Shown here piece by piece: positions 44,471 to 53,457 of a stretch of DNA of 64,000 bases. The notes beneath the pieces were generated by a model, which worked only from the letters and a program-made list of their open reading frames with translations, had not been told where the DNA came from and did no database searches. The number at the start of each line of letters is the position of its first letter. The first letter of the stretch is position 1. A program made the position numbers and the translations under genes. The DNA lies in assembly GCF_014204715.1 (NCBI RefSeq), contig NZ_JACHLY010000001.1:2511001-2575000 (forward strand). Reading direction: 5' to 3'. This stretch comes from Streptomonospora salina (GTDB taxonomy: Bacteria > Actinomycetota > Actinomycetes > Streptosporangiales > Streptosporangiaceae).

Positions 44471-44537
44471 TCCGGCCCCTGTTCGCCCCCGTTCGCCCCG
44501 GATCGCTCTGGATCGCCCCGGCAGGCGCCGGCGGCCG

Positions 44538-45215
44538 TCAGCGCCGCTTGCTGCGCAGCTCCGCGACGAGGATCGCCGCCTGGGTGCGGCGTTTGAGATC
44601 GAGTTTGGACAGCAGGCTGGACACGTAGTTCTTCACGGTCTTCTCGGCCAGGTAGAGCCGTTCGCCGATCTGGCGGTTGGTCAGCCCTTCGCCGATCAGA
44701 TCGAGGATCTGGCGCTCCTGGGGGCTCAACTCCGCCAACGGGTCCGGCTCCGGCGCGCTCTCCCGCAACCGCTCCAGCATGCGCCCGGCGCTGGCGGGGT
44801 CCAGCAGCGATCCGCCGGCGGCCACGGTGCGCACGGCGCCGACGAGATCGGCCCCGTGGATCTGCTTGAGGACATAGCCGGCCGCGCCGGCCATGACCGC
44901 GTCGTAGAGCGCGTCGTCGTCGGCGAAGGACGTCAGCATCAGGCACGCGATCGCCGGGTGGTCGGAACGGATCTCGCGGCACACGCTCACTCCGGACCCG
45001 CCCGGCAGCCGCACGTCCAGGATCGCCACATCGGGCGCCGCGAGCGGGATGCGGGCCAGGGCCTGCTCGGCGGTGCCGGCCTCGCCCACGACCTCCACGT
45101 CCGGTTCGCTCTCCAGCATCGCGGCCACACCCCGCCGGACGACCTCGTGGTCGTCGACGAGGAAGACGCGAATGGACTCGGCCCCCGACCCTGCGTCGGC
45201 ACCTGCGGTCGTCAT
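44538..45215 (-). CDS. NarL/DevR-family response regulator
   Basis: A 225-residue response regulator. Receiver domain residues ~15-135: VFLVDDHEVVRRG, phospho-acceptor Asp67 in VAILDVRLPGGSG, and MLTSFADDDA, then AGYVLKQI. LuxR-type HTH at ~160-220 (LSPQERQILDLIGEGLTNRQIGERLYLAEKTV starts it). High similarity in pattern to DevR/DosR. Encoded tail-to-tail with the GAF kinase (67 bp between stops), which is unusual, since such pairs mostly share an operon, but it still makes them the evident partners. Confidence 0.92.
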   Translation of the reverse strand: MTTAGADAGSGAESIRVFLVDDHEVVRRGVAAMLESEPDVEVVGEAGTAEQALARIPLAAPDVAILDVRLPGGSGVSVCREIRSDHPAIACLMLTSFADDDALYDAVMAGAAGYVLKQIHGADLVGAVRTVAAGGSLLDPASAGRMLERLRESAPEPDPLAELSPQERQILDLIGEGLTNRQIGERLYLAEKTVKNYVSSLLSKLDLKRRTQAAILVAELRSKRR

Positions 45216-45417
45216 CGGCGCCTCGTTTCGCTAGCGACACTTGCCCGGATACGACCGTAGCCGCCCGCGGCGCCGCAAGCACCGCCGAAAGCCACGAAAC
45301 GTACGGGCCGAAGGTCCCGAACGCCTGCCGTCGGCCGGCGCCGCGCGGACGGAGGTCCCGGGTGGTGCGGCCCAGCGTGCTCCCCGGGATCTCCGCCCGC
45401 ATCCGTGCATGCGCTCC

Positions 45418-46878
45418 TCAGGCGAGCCGGGGGGCGGGACGTGCGGTCTCGAAGGCGTGGCAGGCCGCCATGACGAGGGCGTCGCCGTGGCGCGGACCGA
45501 CGACCTGCAGGCCCACCGGCAGGCCCGCCTCGGTGAAGCCGCAGGGAACGCTGGCGGCGGGCTGCTGGGTCATGTTGAAGGGGTAGGAGAAACCCGCCCA
45601 GCTCGTCCAGCGCCGCTCACCGGAACCGGGCGGGACCTCCAGTCCCGCGTCGAAAGCGGTGATGGGCATGGTCGGGGTCAGCAGCAGGTCGTACTCCCGG
45701 TGGAAGCGCCCCATCGTCTCGCCCATCGCCATCCGGGTGGCCATGGCGGTCAGGTAGTCCTGCGCGGAGTAGGTCTGCCCTTCCGCGACGATCTCCCGCA
45801 GTCCGGGGTCGAGCCGGTCGCGCTGGGCGTCGGTGAGGTGCTCGGTCGCCTTGGCGGCACCCGCGTACCACAGGATCTGGAAGTGCTCCCGCGACGGGGG
45901 GATCGGCGGGTCGGTCTCTTCGACGACCGCGCCCAGCTCCTCGAAGGCCCGGGCGGCCTCGGCGACGATGCGCGCCACCTCGGGGTCGACGGACAGGTGT
46001 CCCAGCGCCGGGCTGTAGGCGATGCGCAACCCGCGCGCCGGCATGTCCAGGGACTCGGTGAAGGAGTAGGAGGGAGACGGCAGCCGTCCCCAGTCGCGGG
46101 CGTCGGGGCCGGTGATGACGTCGAGCATGAGCGCGGCGTCGGCGACCGTGCGGGTCATCGGACCCGAGTGGGCGAGGCTGCCGAAGGCGCTGGCCGGGTA
46201 GTGCGGAACCAGCCCCCATGTGGGCTTGATCGCGAAGACGCCGGTGAAGGCGGCGGGGATGCGCACCGATCCGCCGCCGTCGGTACCGGTGGACAGCGGC
46301 CCCATGCCTGCCGCGACCGCGGCCGCGGCGCCGCCGCTGGAGCCGCCGGGGGTCTTGCTGAGGTCCCAGGGGTTGCGGGTGACGCCGTAGAGCGGGCTGT
46401 CGGTGACGCCCTTCCAGGCGATCTCGGGGGTGGTGGTTTTGCCGACGAACAGCGCGGCGTGCTCGCGCAGCCGCGCCACCACCGGGGAGTCCTCGGTCCA
46501 GGACTGCTCCGCGGCGACGTTGAGGGATCCGCGCAGGGTGGGCCAGCCGCGGGTGAGCATGATGTCCTTGATCGAGGCGGGCACCCCGTCGAGGCGGCCG
46601 GCGGGCTCGCCGCGGTTCCAGCGCTCCTCGGATTCGCGTGCGGCGGCGCGGACCCCGTCCGGGTCGACGAGGCAGAAGGCGTTGAGCGCGGGGTTGTCGC
46701 GCTCGACGCGCTCCAGTACGGCGTCGGCGGCGTCGACGGGGGAGAGGTCGCCGCGGGCGTAGGCGCCGAGCAACTCGGTGGCCGACATCCAGGCCGGGGA
46801 ATCGGCGGGCGCGGAGGTGTCCGCGTCCTGCTGCTCCCGGGCGCCTCCCTGGTCCAGCCCCTCGAACTTGGTACTCAC
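45418..46878 (-). CDS. Amidase (amidase-signature family)
   Basis: A 486-residue amidase with the Ser-cisSer-Lys triad: Lys104 (VPASIKDIML), cis-Ser180 (TPGGSSGGAA) and nucleophile Ser204 (GTDGGGSVRIP). It hydrolyses a C-N amide bond in the cytoplasm; AS-family members act on amides, carbamates or allophanate, and the sequence does not show which. No GatCAB-type context. Transcribed after the 2-hydroxyacid dehydrogenase (82-bp gap), in a unit that has an ATTGTCAACAAT operator upstream, so it belongs to the GntR-controlled catabolic block. Confidence 0.9.
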   Translation of the reverse strand: MSTKFEGLDQGGAREQQDADTSAPADSPAWMSATELLGAYARGDLSPVDAADAVLERVERDNPALNAFCLVDPDGVRAAARESEERWNRGEPAGRLDGVPASIKDIMLTRGWPTLRGSLNVAAEQSWTEDSPVVARLREHAALFVGKTTTPEIAWKGVTDSPLYGVTRNPWDLSKTPGGSSGGAAAAVAAGMGPLSTGTDGGGSVRIPAAFTGVFAIKPTWGLVPHYPASAFGSLAHSGPMTRTVADAALMLDVITGPDARDWGRLPSPSYSFTESLDMPARGLRIAYSPALGHLSVDPEVARIVAEAARAFEELGAVVEETDPPIPPSREHFQILWYAGAAKATEHLTDAQRDRLDPGLREIVAEGQTYSAQDYLTAMATRMAMGETMGRFHREYDLLLTPTMPITAFDAGLEVPPGSGERRWTSWAGFSYPFNMTQQPAASVPCGFTEAGLPVGLQVVGPRHGDALVMAACHAFETARPAPRLA

Positions 46879-46960
46879 ACTCGGTCCTTCCTGGTGTCGG
46901 CACGGGGTGGGCTCGGCGCGCGCCCCCGGCCTCAGGGCCGAGGGCGCGGGCGGGGCGGGG

Positions 46961-47968
46961 TCAGGGACCGGACACGTAGCCGCGGTGCTTGTCGACGACG
47001 TTGCGCAGTGCGGTCCCGTCGAGGTAGCGGTCCAGGTTGCCGGCGAACAGGTCGACCAGCTCGTCGCGCCAGCCGACGACGTCGCCGGACATGTGCGGGG
47101 AGACCAGGGCGCCGGGGGCGCTCCACAGCGGGGAGTCCTCGGGCAGCGGCTCGGTTCGGGCGACGTCCAGTGCCGCCGCGGCGAGTTCGCCGGCGTGCAG
47201 CGCGCGCACGAGCGCCTTCTCGTCGACCAGCTGGCCGCGGCCGACGTTGATCAGCCGGGCGGTGGGGCGCATGCGGGCGAGGAAGCCGGTGTCGGCGAGG
47301 TCGCGGGTGGCGCCGGTCAGCGGCGCGGCCAGCACCACGTAGTCGGCGCGCGGCAGCGCCCCGTCCAGGCCGGGGGCCGAGGTCTGCAGGGAGGCCTCGA
47401 CCACGGTGCCGAAGTCGGAGTCCGCGGTGCGCGCGGTGCGGCCGGCCCCTTCGACGGTCATGCCCGCGGCGCGCAGCCGGCGGGCGATGGCGCGGCCGAT
47501 GGGTCCGGTACCGACGACCAGGGCGTGCTTGCCGCCGACGCGTTCGGTCTCGCGGTGGCGCCATTCGCGGCGGCGCTGGTGGTCGAGTGTGGCCGCCAGG
47601 TCTTTCGCGAAGGCGATGACCAGGCCGAGGACGTATTCGGCGATGGGTTCGTCGAATACGCCGCGGGAGTTGGTGACGACGACGTCGCTGCCGACCAGGT
47701 CATCGAACATGAGGTTGTCGACGCCGGCGGTGGCGGCGTGCACCCAGCGCAGGCTGTCGGCCCCGGGCCAGGCGGCCTGCACCGCCTCGGAGAACAGGTC
47801 CCACACGAACAGCGCGTCGGCGCCGGGCAGGACGTCGTGCAACTGATCGGCGGTGGCGTAGCGGACGGCGGCCAGCCGCGGGTCGGCCTCGATGCGCTCC
47901 CTGCCGGGCGGGAGGTCGCCTCCGTGGAGGACGGCGAGGCGGGTCTGCGGCTGGTGTGCGGGTGTCAC
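46961..47968 (-). CDS. D-isomer-specific 2-hydroxyacid dehydrogenase
   Basis: About 335 residues. The NAD-binding motif is LVVGTGPIGRAIARRLRAAG. Substrate and catalytic regions are WVHAATAGVDNLMF, VVTNSRGVFDEPIAEYVLG, LAAPLTGATRDL (Arg) and LVSPHMSGDV (His). It should interconvert a 2-oxo and a D-2-hydroxy acid. Start uncertain: GTG at 47968 has a CGGAG nine bases upstream and is preferred, with 47989 or 48034 possible. First gene of the unit that ends with the amidase. An ATTGTCAACAAT box lies at 48092-48103, 124 bp upstream. Confidence 0.87.
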   Translation of the reverse strand: MTPAHQPQTRLAVLHGGDLPPGRERIEADPRLAAVRYATADQLHDVLPGADALFVWDLFSEAVQAAWPGADSLRWVHAATAGVDNLMFDDLVGSDVVVTNSRGVFDEPIAEYVLGLVIAFAKDLAATLDHQRRREWRHRETERVGGKHALVVGTGPIGRAIARRLRAAGMTVEGAGRTARTADSDFGTVVEASLQTSAPGLDGALPRADYVVLAAPLTGATRDLADTGFLARMRPTARLINVGRGQLVDEKALVRALHAGELAAAALDVARTEPLPEDSPLWSAPGALVSPHMSGDVVGWRDELVDLFAGNLDRYLDGTALRNVVDKHRGYVSGP

Positions 47969-48091
47969 TGCGTGCGGCTCCGGGTTCACAGACGTGGGCG
48001 GCCGATGCTGTCCTGCTCTTCCTCCCCCGATCACTGCCGTCCGATAGCGAGGTACCGCGAAGCGGTAGAAACGCTAGACAGGGTTCGTAGG

Positions 48092-48103
48092 ATTGTCAAC
48101 AAT
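48092..48103. promoter_or_regulatory. GntR/FCD operator 1
   Basis: ATTGTCAACAAT within the longer match CGTAGGATTGTCAACAAT (from 48086), oriented toward the 2-hydroxyacid dehydrogenase/amidase unit. Confidence 0.8.
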
Positions 48104-48230
48104 GTTCGGGCGAGCCGCACCGCCCCCGGGGCGCGTCCCCGTCCGGTCGCCGCAGCCTCCGGGAGGACCCGCGCGGACGCCGCTCTCCTGAGCCCGCGCA
48201 CGTTGCCGTTCCGGGCTTCGCACTCGTATG

Positions 48231-48242
48231 ATTGTTGACAAT
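48231..48242. promoter_or_regulatory. GntR/FCD operator 2
   Basis: ATTGTTGACAAT within CGTATGATTGTTGACAAT (from 48225), upstream of the DUF3830 unit. It is the reverse complement of the core of box 1. Confidence 0.8.
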
Positions 48243-48538
48243 CAGCACCGTTGATCCCGGTGCCACCCGTCTCCCCTGGCACCGGGAATCCAGGGGTTGA
48301 GCGTCGACAACCACACGCCTCGCGACACCGACACACCGGCAGCACCCCGCAGGCGGCTCCGGTCCAGCCCTACCGCCCGCCGGCACGACCGGTCCGGCAT
48401 CGGCCGCGCCCCCTCCCCCGGGAGGCCCGGCGCCCCGACTCCGCGCCGACCGGCCCGGCCCCGCCCCGCCACCGCCCGGTACACGCACGACCCGCGGCGG
48501 AGCACGACGGTGCCCGGTTAGAAAGGCCCATTCCGCCG

Positions 48539-49033
48539 ATGCCCCGCTATATGACCATCAGCCTGGAGAAGCGCGGCGTCTCCTGCGTGGCCGAACTCCT
48601 CGACGAGGACGCCCCCCGCACCTGCGACACGGTCTGGGAAGCGCTCCCCCAGGGCGGCGACGTCTACCACGCCAAGTACGCCCGCAACGAGGTCTACGCC
48701 ATGGTCCCCCGGTTCGCCGCAGAGGAACCCGGCCAGGAGAACCCCACGGTCACGCCCATCCCCGGCGACGTCGTCTACTTCTCCTTCCCCGGCGGCATGC
48801 TCGACCGCCGGTTCAAAGAGGAGAAGGGGATCGACCACCTGCCCGGCGTCATCGACCTCGCCGTCTTCTACGGCCGCAACAACCTGCTGCTCAACGGCGA
48901 CGTCGGCTGGGTGCCGGGAAACGTCTACGCCACCATCGTCGACGGTCTGGGCCCTATGGCCGAAGCCTGCAACGACGTCTGGCGCGCCGGCGCGATCGGC
49001 GAACGCCTCCTGTACCGGCGGTTGGACGAGTAG
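48539..49033 (+). CDS. DUF3830 family protein (cyclophilin-like)
   Basis: A 164-residue protein with the DUF3830 layout: MTISLEKRGVSCVAELLDEDAP, DTVWEALPQGGDVYHAKYARNEVY, GDVVYFSFPGG and VIDLAVFYGRNN, LNGDVGWVPGNVYA. DUF3830 proteins have a cyclophilin-like beta barrel and occur in catabolic clusters with amidases or racemases; no activity is established. It may bind or process the substrate. First gene of a four-gene run (DUF3830, two racemase-fold genes, gntR) behind an ATTGTTGACAAT operator. Confidence 0.85.
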   Translation: MPRYMTISLEKRGVSCVAELLDEDAPRTCDTVWEALPQGGDVYHAKYARNEVYAMVPRFAAEEPGQENPTVTPIPGDVVYFSFPGGMLDRRFKEEKGIDHLPGVIDLAVFYGRNNLLLNGDVGWVPGNVYATIVDGLGPMAEACNDVWRAGAIGERLLYRRLDE

Positions 49034-49108
49034 CTCCGCCGCACAGCGGGGCCGCGGCCCCGCACCCGACCAGAACCGCTGACCCGCAGAGAAGGAGGTG
49101 AGTGACCG

Positions 49109-49975
49109 ATGCGGACCGATCGAACCGCCGGAGCACCGGTGAGCGGCGGCGACCGGGAAGAGCCGGCCCTCCACCCGGCCCCCGGCCCCGCTGAGGACGC
49201 ACACGCGGCCCCGACCGACGTGGTGGAGATCTCCGCCCTGGCCGAGACCCCGTGGCAGTCCGGCGTGGGGATCGTGGCGCCCTACGACTTCGCGCTGGAC
49301 CGCGAACTGTGGCGCTGGGCCCCCGACGACGTCTCGCTGTACGTCACGCGGCTGCCGTTCGTCCCGGTCCCGGTTACCGTGGACCAGGCCGCGGCGCTGA
49401 GCGACGGCGACGACGTCGCCCGCGCCACCCGCGACCTGCTGGCCCCCGAGCCGCTGGTGGTGGGCTACGCGTGCGCCTCGGGCAGTTTCGTCCACGGCGC
49501 CGAGGGCCGGCGCCGGCTGCACCAGAGCATCCTGGACGCCGGCGCACCCGCGGCGGTCACCACCTCCGGAGCGGCGATCCAGGCACTGGAAGCGCTGTCC
49601 GTGCGCCGCATCGCGGTCGTCACGCCCTACGTCGACAGCGTCACCGACCGGCTGCTGGAGTACCTGGCCGAGCACGGCGTGGAGACCGCCTCCAGCGTCG
49701 GCCTGGGCCTGCTGGGCCACATCTGGAGAACCACCTACGCCGAGGTCGTCCAGGCGGTGCGCGACGCCGACCGGCCCGACGCCGAAGCGGTGTTCATCAG
49801 CTGCACCAACGTGCTCACCTACGACATCATCGCGCCGCTGGAGCGCACGCTCGGCAAACCGGTGATCGCCGCCAACCAGGTCACCATGTGGGCCGCGCTG
49901 CAGGCGATGGGCCGCCGACCCGTCGCCCACGGACAGCACCTCGTCGACGCCACCGCGGAACGCACCGCCGCATGA
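49109..49975 (+). CDS. Maleate isomerase / Asp-Glu racemase superfamily protein (1)
   Basis: A 288-residue protein with an excellent AAGGAGGT site. The first ~40 residues are a disordered extension. The two catalytic Cys of the fold are present: GYACASGSFVHG and AVFISCTNVLTYDI. This pattern is closest to maleate cis-trans isomerase and arylmalonate-decarboxylase-like enzymes, which act through Cys on 2-substituted or unsaturated dicarboxylates. It begins the racemase pair; the next gene starts within 50 bp. Confidence 0.87.
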   Translation: MRTDRTAGAPVSGGDREEPALHPAPGPAEDAHAAPTDVVEISALAETPWQSGVGIVAPYDFALDRELWRWAPDDVSLYVTRLPFVPVPVTVDQAAALSDGDDVARATRDLLAPEPLVVGYACASGSFVHGAEGRRRLHQSILDAGAPAAVTTSGAAIQALEALSVRRIAVVTPYVDSVTDRLLEYLAEHGVETASSVGLGLLGHIWRTTYAEVVQAVRDADRPDAEAVFISCTNVLTYDIIAPLERTLGKPVIAANQVTMWAALQAMGRRPVAHGQHLVDATAERTAA

Positions 49976-50019
49976 CGGCGGCGGACCCCCGAACCCCTCG
50001 AAAGGGGAGGTACACGCAG

Positions 50020-50763
50020 ATGACCGGTGTCGGGTTCCTCTACCCCGGCTACAGCGCCGAGGACGACTACCCGGTGTTCGAGCGGAAGCTGGGCGGCGGC
50101 GTCCGGCTGCACGTCGTCCACACCCTCATGCGCGAGGACGCCCACCGGGTGGACGCCCTCCTGGACGTGGGCGGCTCCGACGTCCTGGGCGAGGGCGCGC
50201 GCGAGCTGCGTGACCTCGGGGTCGACGCCGCCGTGTGGGCCTGCACCAGCGGCAGCTTCGTCTTCGGCCCGGACGGCGCCCGCGCCCAGGCCGAGGCGGT
50301 CGGGCGGGAGGCGGGCGCACCGGCCTCCAGCACCTCGTTCGCGTTCGTCAACGCACTGCGGGCGCTGGGAATCGACCGGGTGGCGGTCGCCGCGAGCTAC
50401 CCGGACGACGTCGCCGAACGCTTCGTGGAGTTCCTCGGCGCCGCCGGCATCGGGGTTGCGGCCTGGTCGGGGCGCGGGATCGCCACCGCGGCCGAGGTCG
50501 GCACCCTGCCCGGCGAGGACGTGCTCGACTGGGTGGCGGCGGGCGACGCCCCCGGCGCCGAGGCCGTCCTGGTGCCCGACACCGCGCTGCACAGCGCGGC
50601 CGTTCTGGACGCTTTGGAGGATCGGCTCGGCAAGACCGTGCTGACCGCCAACCAGGTCAGCGTGTGGGAGGGGCTGCGCCTTGCGGGTGCGGCCGCTCCC
50701 CGCGACGGGCTGGGCACACTGTTCCGTGCGGGCACCCCGGTGTCCGCACCGCCCCGGCGCTGA
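50020..50763 (+). CDS. Maleate isomerase / Asp-Glu racemase superfamily protein (2), second Cys missing
   Basis: A 247-residue paralogue of the preceding enzyme. The first catalytic Cys is kept (VWACTSGSFVFG), but the place of the second reads EAVLVPDTALHSAA, with Asp where the first paralogue has SCTN. So it either uses a single-Cys mechanism or acts only in complex with its neighbour. Start ATG 50020 (AAAGGGGAGG upstream); another ATG at 49972 overlaps the previous stop and would add 16 residues. The close tandem of a two-Cys and a one-Cys copy suggests a hetero-oligomer. Confidence 0.85.
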   Translation: MTGVGFLYPGYSAEDDYPVFERKLGGGVRLHVVHTLMREDAHRVDALLDVGGSDVLGEGARELRDLGVDAAVWACTSGSFVFGPDGARAQAEAVGREAGAPASSTSFAFVNALRALGIDRVAVAASYPDDVAERFVEFLGAAGIGVAAWSGRGIATAAEVGTLPGEDVLDWVAAGDAPGAEAVLVPDTALHSAAVLDALEDRLGKTVLTANQVSVWEGLRLAGAAAPRDGLGTLFRAGTPVSAPPRR

Positions 50764-50844
50764 CACCATGAGTGCCCGTTGCGGCGCCGCGGCGGACACC
50801 GCCGTCCACGGCACGTATAGGAGGACGAGAGGAGAACGGCTGCC

Positions 50845-51552
50845 ATGAGCTCCAACGGCGGACTCGAACCCGTGCCGCGACGGTCCACCGCCGCGCTGAT
50901 CGCCGACCAGCTCCGTTCGGCGATCATGTACGGCCACTTGGCGCCCGGCGACCAGCTGGGCGAGACCGACATCGCCGCTCGGCTCGGGGTCAGCCGCGGC
51001 CCCTTGCGCGAGGCGATGCAGCGGCTGGTCCAGGAAGGGCTGCTGCGCAGCGAGCGGCACCGCGGCCTGTTCGTCCGCGAGCTCGAAGCCGCGGACGTAC
51101 GCGACATCTACGTAGCGCGTCTGGCGGTCGAGCGCGCCTCGTGCGAACTCGTCATGCGCGGCAACCGGGGCGAAGCGCTGGCCCGCCTGACGGCCTCGCT
51201 GGACCGGCTGGTCGAGGCCGCCGAGACCGGCGACCGCACCGAGATGAGCGACGCCGATCAGGCGTTCCACCAGACACTGGTGAGCTGCTCGGGCAATCGC
51301 CGACTGGAGCGCATGGCCCAGACCCTGCTGGTGGAGACCCGCATGTGCCTGACGGTGATGCAGGACGTCTACCCGCAAGCCTCCGAACTGGTCGACGAGC
51401 ACCAGAAGCTGCTCGACGCCATAACCGACGGCGACGAGGCGCAGCTGCTCGCCCTCATCGAATCGCACATGCTCGACACCGTCGAACGCATCAACGGCAC
51501 CGGACCCGCCGACCCCCCGGCGGTCGAGGACCCGTCGACCACCCGCAACTGA
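50845..51552 (+). CDS. GntR family regulator with FCD domain
   Basis: A 235-residue regulator. Winged helix at residues ~12-80 (AALIADQLRSAIMYGHLAPG, TDIAARLGVSRGPLREAMQRL) and an all-helical FCD ligand domain to ~220 (SDADQAFHQTLVSCSGNRRLERM, DEHQKLLDAITDGDEAQL), whose Asp/His residues bind metal or acid ligands. The FCD subfamily usually recognises TTGT...ACAA-type sites, the type found three times in this block at 48092, 48231 and 53426. It is therefore the likely repressor of the whole block. Confidence 0.92.
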   Translation: MSSNGGLEPVPRRSTAALIADQLRSAIMYGHLAPGDQLGETDIAARLGVSRGPLREAMQRLVQEGLLRSERHRGLFVRELEAADVRDIYVARLAVERASCELVMRGNRGEALARLTASLDRLVEAAETGDRTEMSDADQAFHQTLVSCSGNRRLERMAQTLLVETRMCLTVMQDVYPQASELVDEHQKLLDAITDGDEAQLLALIESHMLDTVERINGTGPADPPAVEDPSTTRN

Positions 51553-51738
51553 CCCGCGCACGGGTCCGGGCGGCGGCGCGCGCCGGCCCGCGGTGCCCCT
51601 TCCCCGGGGGCGCCGCGGGCCGGTGCGCCCGGTTCGGCGACCGGCGCCGAGGACGCCCGTCCGCCCTCCCACGCACAGCGGACGGGCGCCCGGCCGCGCC
51701 GCTGCGGGGTGTGCGGCCGGAGCCGCCCCGCAGCGGAG

Positions 51739-53208
51739 TCAGACTCCGCCGACGCCGATGTACTTCGTTTCGAGGAACTCGTCGATGCCGACGCGGCCGC
51801 CCTCGCGCCCCAGCCCGGAGTGCTTGACACCGCCGAAGGGCGCTGCGGGGTTGGAGACCACACCCTGGTTCAGCCCGACCATACCGGTCTCCAGCTCCTC
51901 CGACACGCGCAGCGCGCGGTTGAGGTCGCGGGTGTAGACGTAGCTGACCAGACCGAACTCGGTGTCGTTGGCAGCGGTCAGCGCTTCGGCCTCCGTGTCG
52001 AACGCGATGATCGGAGCGACGGGGCCGAAGATCTCGGTCGAGGACAGGTCGCTGGACTGAGGCACGTCGGCGAGGACCGTGGGCCGGTAGAAGTAGCCGT
52101 CGCCGTCTCCGGCGGAGCCGCCGACGAGCACACGGGCGCCCCGGTCGACGGCGTCGTCGACCAGGCTCTGCACCTTTTCCCGCGCTTTGGCGTCGATCAG
52201 CGGGCCGACCTCCGAGCCCTCCTCGGTACCGCGGCCGAGCCGGAGCGCGCCCATGCGCTCGCTGAGTTTGCGGGCGAACTCGGCGGCGACGCCCGACTGC
52301 ACGTACAGGCGGTTGGCGGCGGTGCACGCCTCGCCGATGTTGCGCATCTTGGCTTGCATGGCGCCGTCGACGGCGTCGTCGAGGTCGGCGTCGTCGAACA
52401 CCAGGAAGGGGGCGTTGCCGCCCAGCTCCATGGAGGTGCGCAGCACCTGCTCGGAGCTCTGCTCCAGCAGTTTGCGGCCGACGGGGGTCGAGCCGGTGAA
52501 GGAGACCTTGCGGATGCGCCCGTCACGCAGCAGCGGCTCGGTGATGCCGCCGGCGTCGGAGCTGGGCACGACGCTGAGGACGCCGTCGGGCAGGCCGGCT
52601 TCGCGCAGGATGCCGGCGAGCGCGAGCGCGCACAGCGGGGTCTGCTGGGCGGGCTTGAGGATCATGGTGCAGCCGGCGGCGACGGCCGGGCCGATCTTGC
52701 GGGCCCCCATGGCCATGGGGAAGTTCCACGGCGTGATCAGCATGGAGGGCCCCACGGGCTGGCGCATGATCAGAAAGCGCGCCTGGCCGTTGGGCGCGAC
52801 GGAGTAGCCGCCTTCGATGCGCACTGCCTCTTCGGAGAACCAGCGCAGGAAGTCGGCGGCGTAGGCGATCTCGCCCTTGGCTTCGGAGTAGGGCTTGCCC
52901 ATCTCCAGGGTCATGAGCAGCGCGAGGTCGTCCTGGCGCTGCATGAGCAGGTCGTAGGCGCGGCGCAGGATCTCGCCCCGCTCGCGCGGCGCGTACTTCG
53001 CCCACGCGGGCTGGGTCGCGGCGGCGGTTTCGAGCGCGGCGAAACCGTCTTCGGTTCCGGCGTCGGCGACCTCGCAGAGCACGGACCCGGTGGAGGGGTC
53101 CTCGACCTTGAGCGTCGCGCCGCTCTCCGCGTCGCGCCACACGCCGCCGATGAAGAGCTGCTTGGGCACGCGCTCGACGACCTGCGTCTCCCGTTCGGCC
53201 AAGGTCAT
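51739..53208 (-). CDS. gabD: NAD(P)-dependent succinate-semialdehyde dehydrogenase-like ALDH
   Basis: A 489-residue aldehyde dehydrogenase of the SSADH (GabD) type. WNFPMAMGARKIGPAVAAGC, FTGSTPVGRKLLE, general base Glu261 in MELGGNAPFLVFDDADLD, and catalytic Cys295 in GEACTAANR. It oxidises a short-chain semialdehyde to the acid in the cytoplasm. I took ATG 53208 with AAGGGG nine bases before. Divergent from the aminotransferase at 53458, sharing the 249-bp region with a GntR box. GabD function is inferred from the family and the gabT-like neighbour. Confidence 0.9.
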   Translation of the reverse strand: MTLAERETQVVERVPKQLFIGGVWRDAESGATLKVEDPSTGSVLCEVADAGTEDGFAALETAAATQPAWAKYAPRERGEILRRAYDLLMQRQDDLALLMTLEMGKPYSEAKGEIAYAADFLRWFSEEAVRIEGGYSVAPNGQARFLIMRQPVGPSMLITPWNFPMAMGARKIGPAVAAGCTMILKPAQQTPLCALALAGILREAGLPDGVLSVVPSSDAGGITEPLLRDGRIRKVSFTGSTPVGRKLLEQSSEQVLRTSMELGGNAPFLVFDDADLDDAVDGAMQAKMRNIGEACTAANRLYVQSGVAAEFARKLSERMGALRLGRGTEEGSEVGPLIDAKAREKVQSLVDDAVDRGARVLVGGSAGDGDGYFYRPTVLADVPQSSDLSSTEIFGPVAPIIAFDTEAEALTAANDTEFGLVSYVYTRDLNRALRVSEELETGMVGLNQGVVSNPAAPFGGVKHSGLGREGGRVGIDEFLETKYIGVGGV

Positions 53209-53425
53209 TGCGTACATCCCCTTCTGGGCTGGGTGGGTGACGGTGCGCTCGCCGGACACGCGAAAGGCCCCGGCGGTCGCCCCGCCGGACGCCTTCCCCG
53301 CAGTGCGCGCAGGCTAACCGCCGCCGTCGGTGTGTTCGTGCGAGCGGCGATGCCCGGACCCGCCCGGGGGGTGTGTGTACGGACCTGGACACCGCGTCAT
53401 GTGGGATGATTCCATAGCTCTGTCG

Positions 53426-53437
53426 ATTGTCAACAAT
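53426..53437. promoter_or_regulatory. GntR/FCD operator 3
   Basis: ATTGTCAACAAT; on the minus strand it is part of CGTAGGATTGTTGACAAT (53426-53443), the same 18-bp motif as box 1. It lies 20 bp before the aminotransferase start, between divergent gabT- and gabD-like genes. Confidence 0.8.
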
Positions 53438-53457
53438 CCTACGGAAGAGGTCTGAGC

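Larger units (their letters stand above)
47969..48538. other. Divergent regulatory region with two GntR boxes
   Basis: 570 bp between the hydroxyacid dehydrogenase and DUF3830 genes. It contains the operators at 48092 and 48231. The part from 48250 to 48520 has no supported gene (short frames, no ribosome binding site), and GAAAGG at about 48522 serves the DUF3830 start. Confidence 0.6.
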
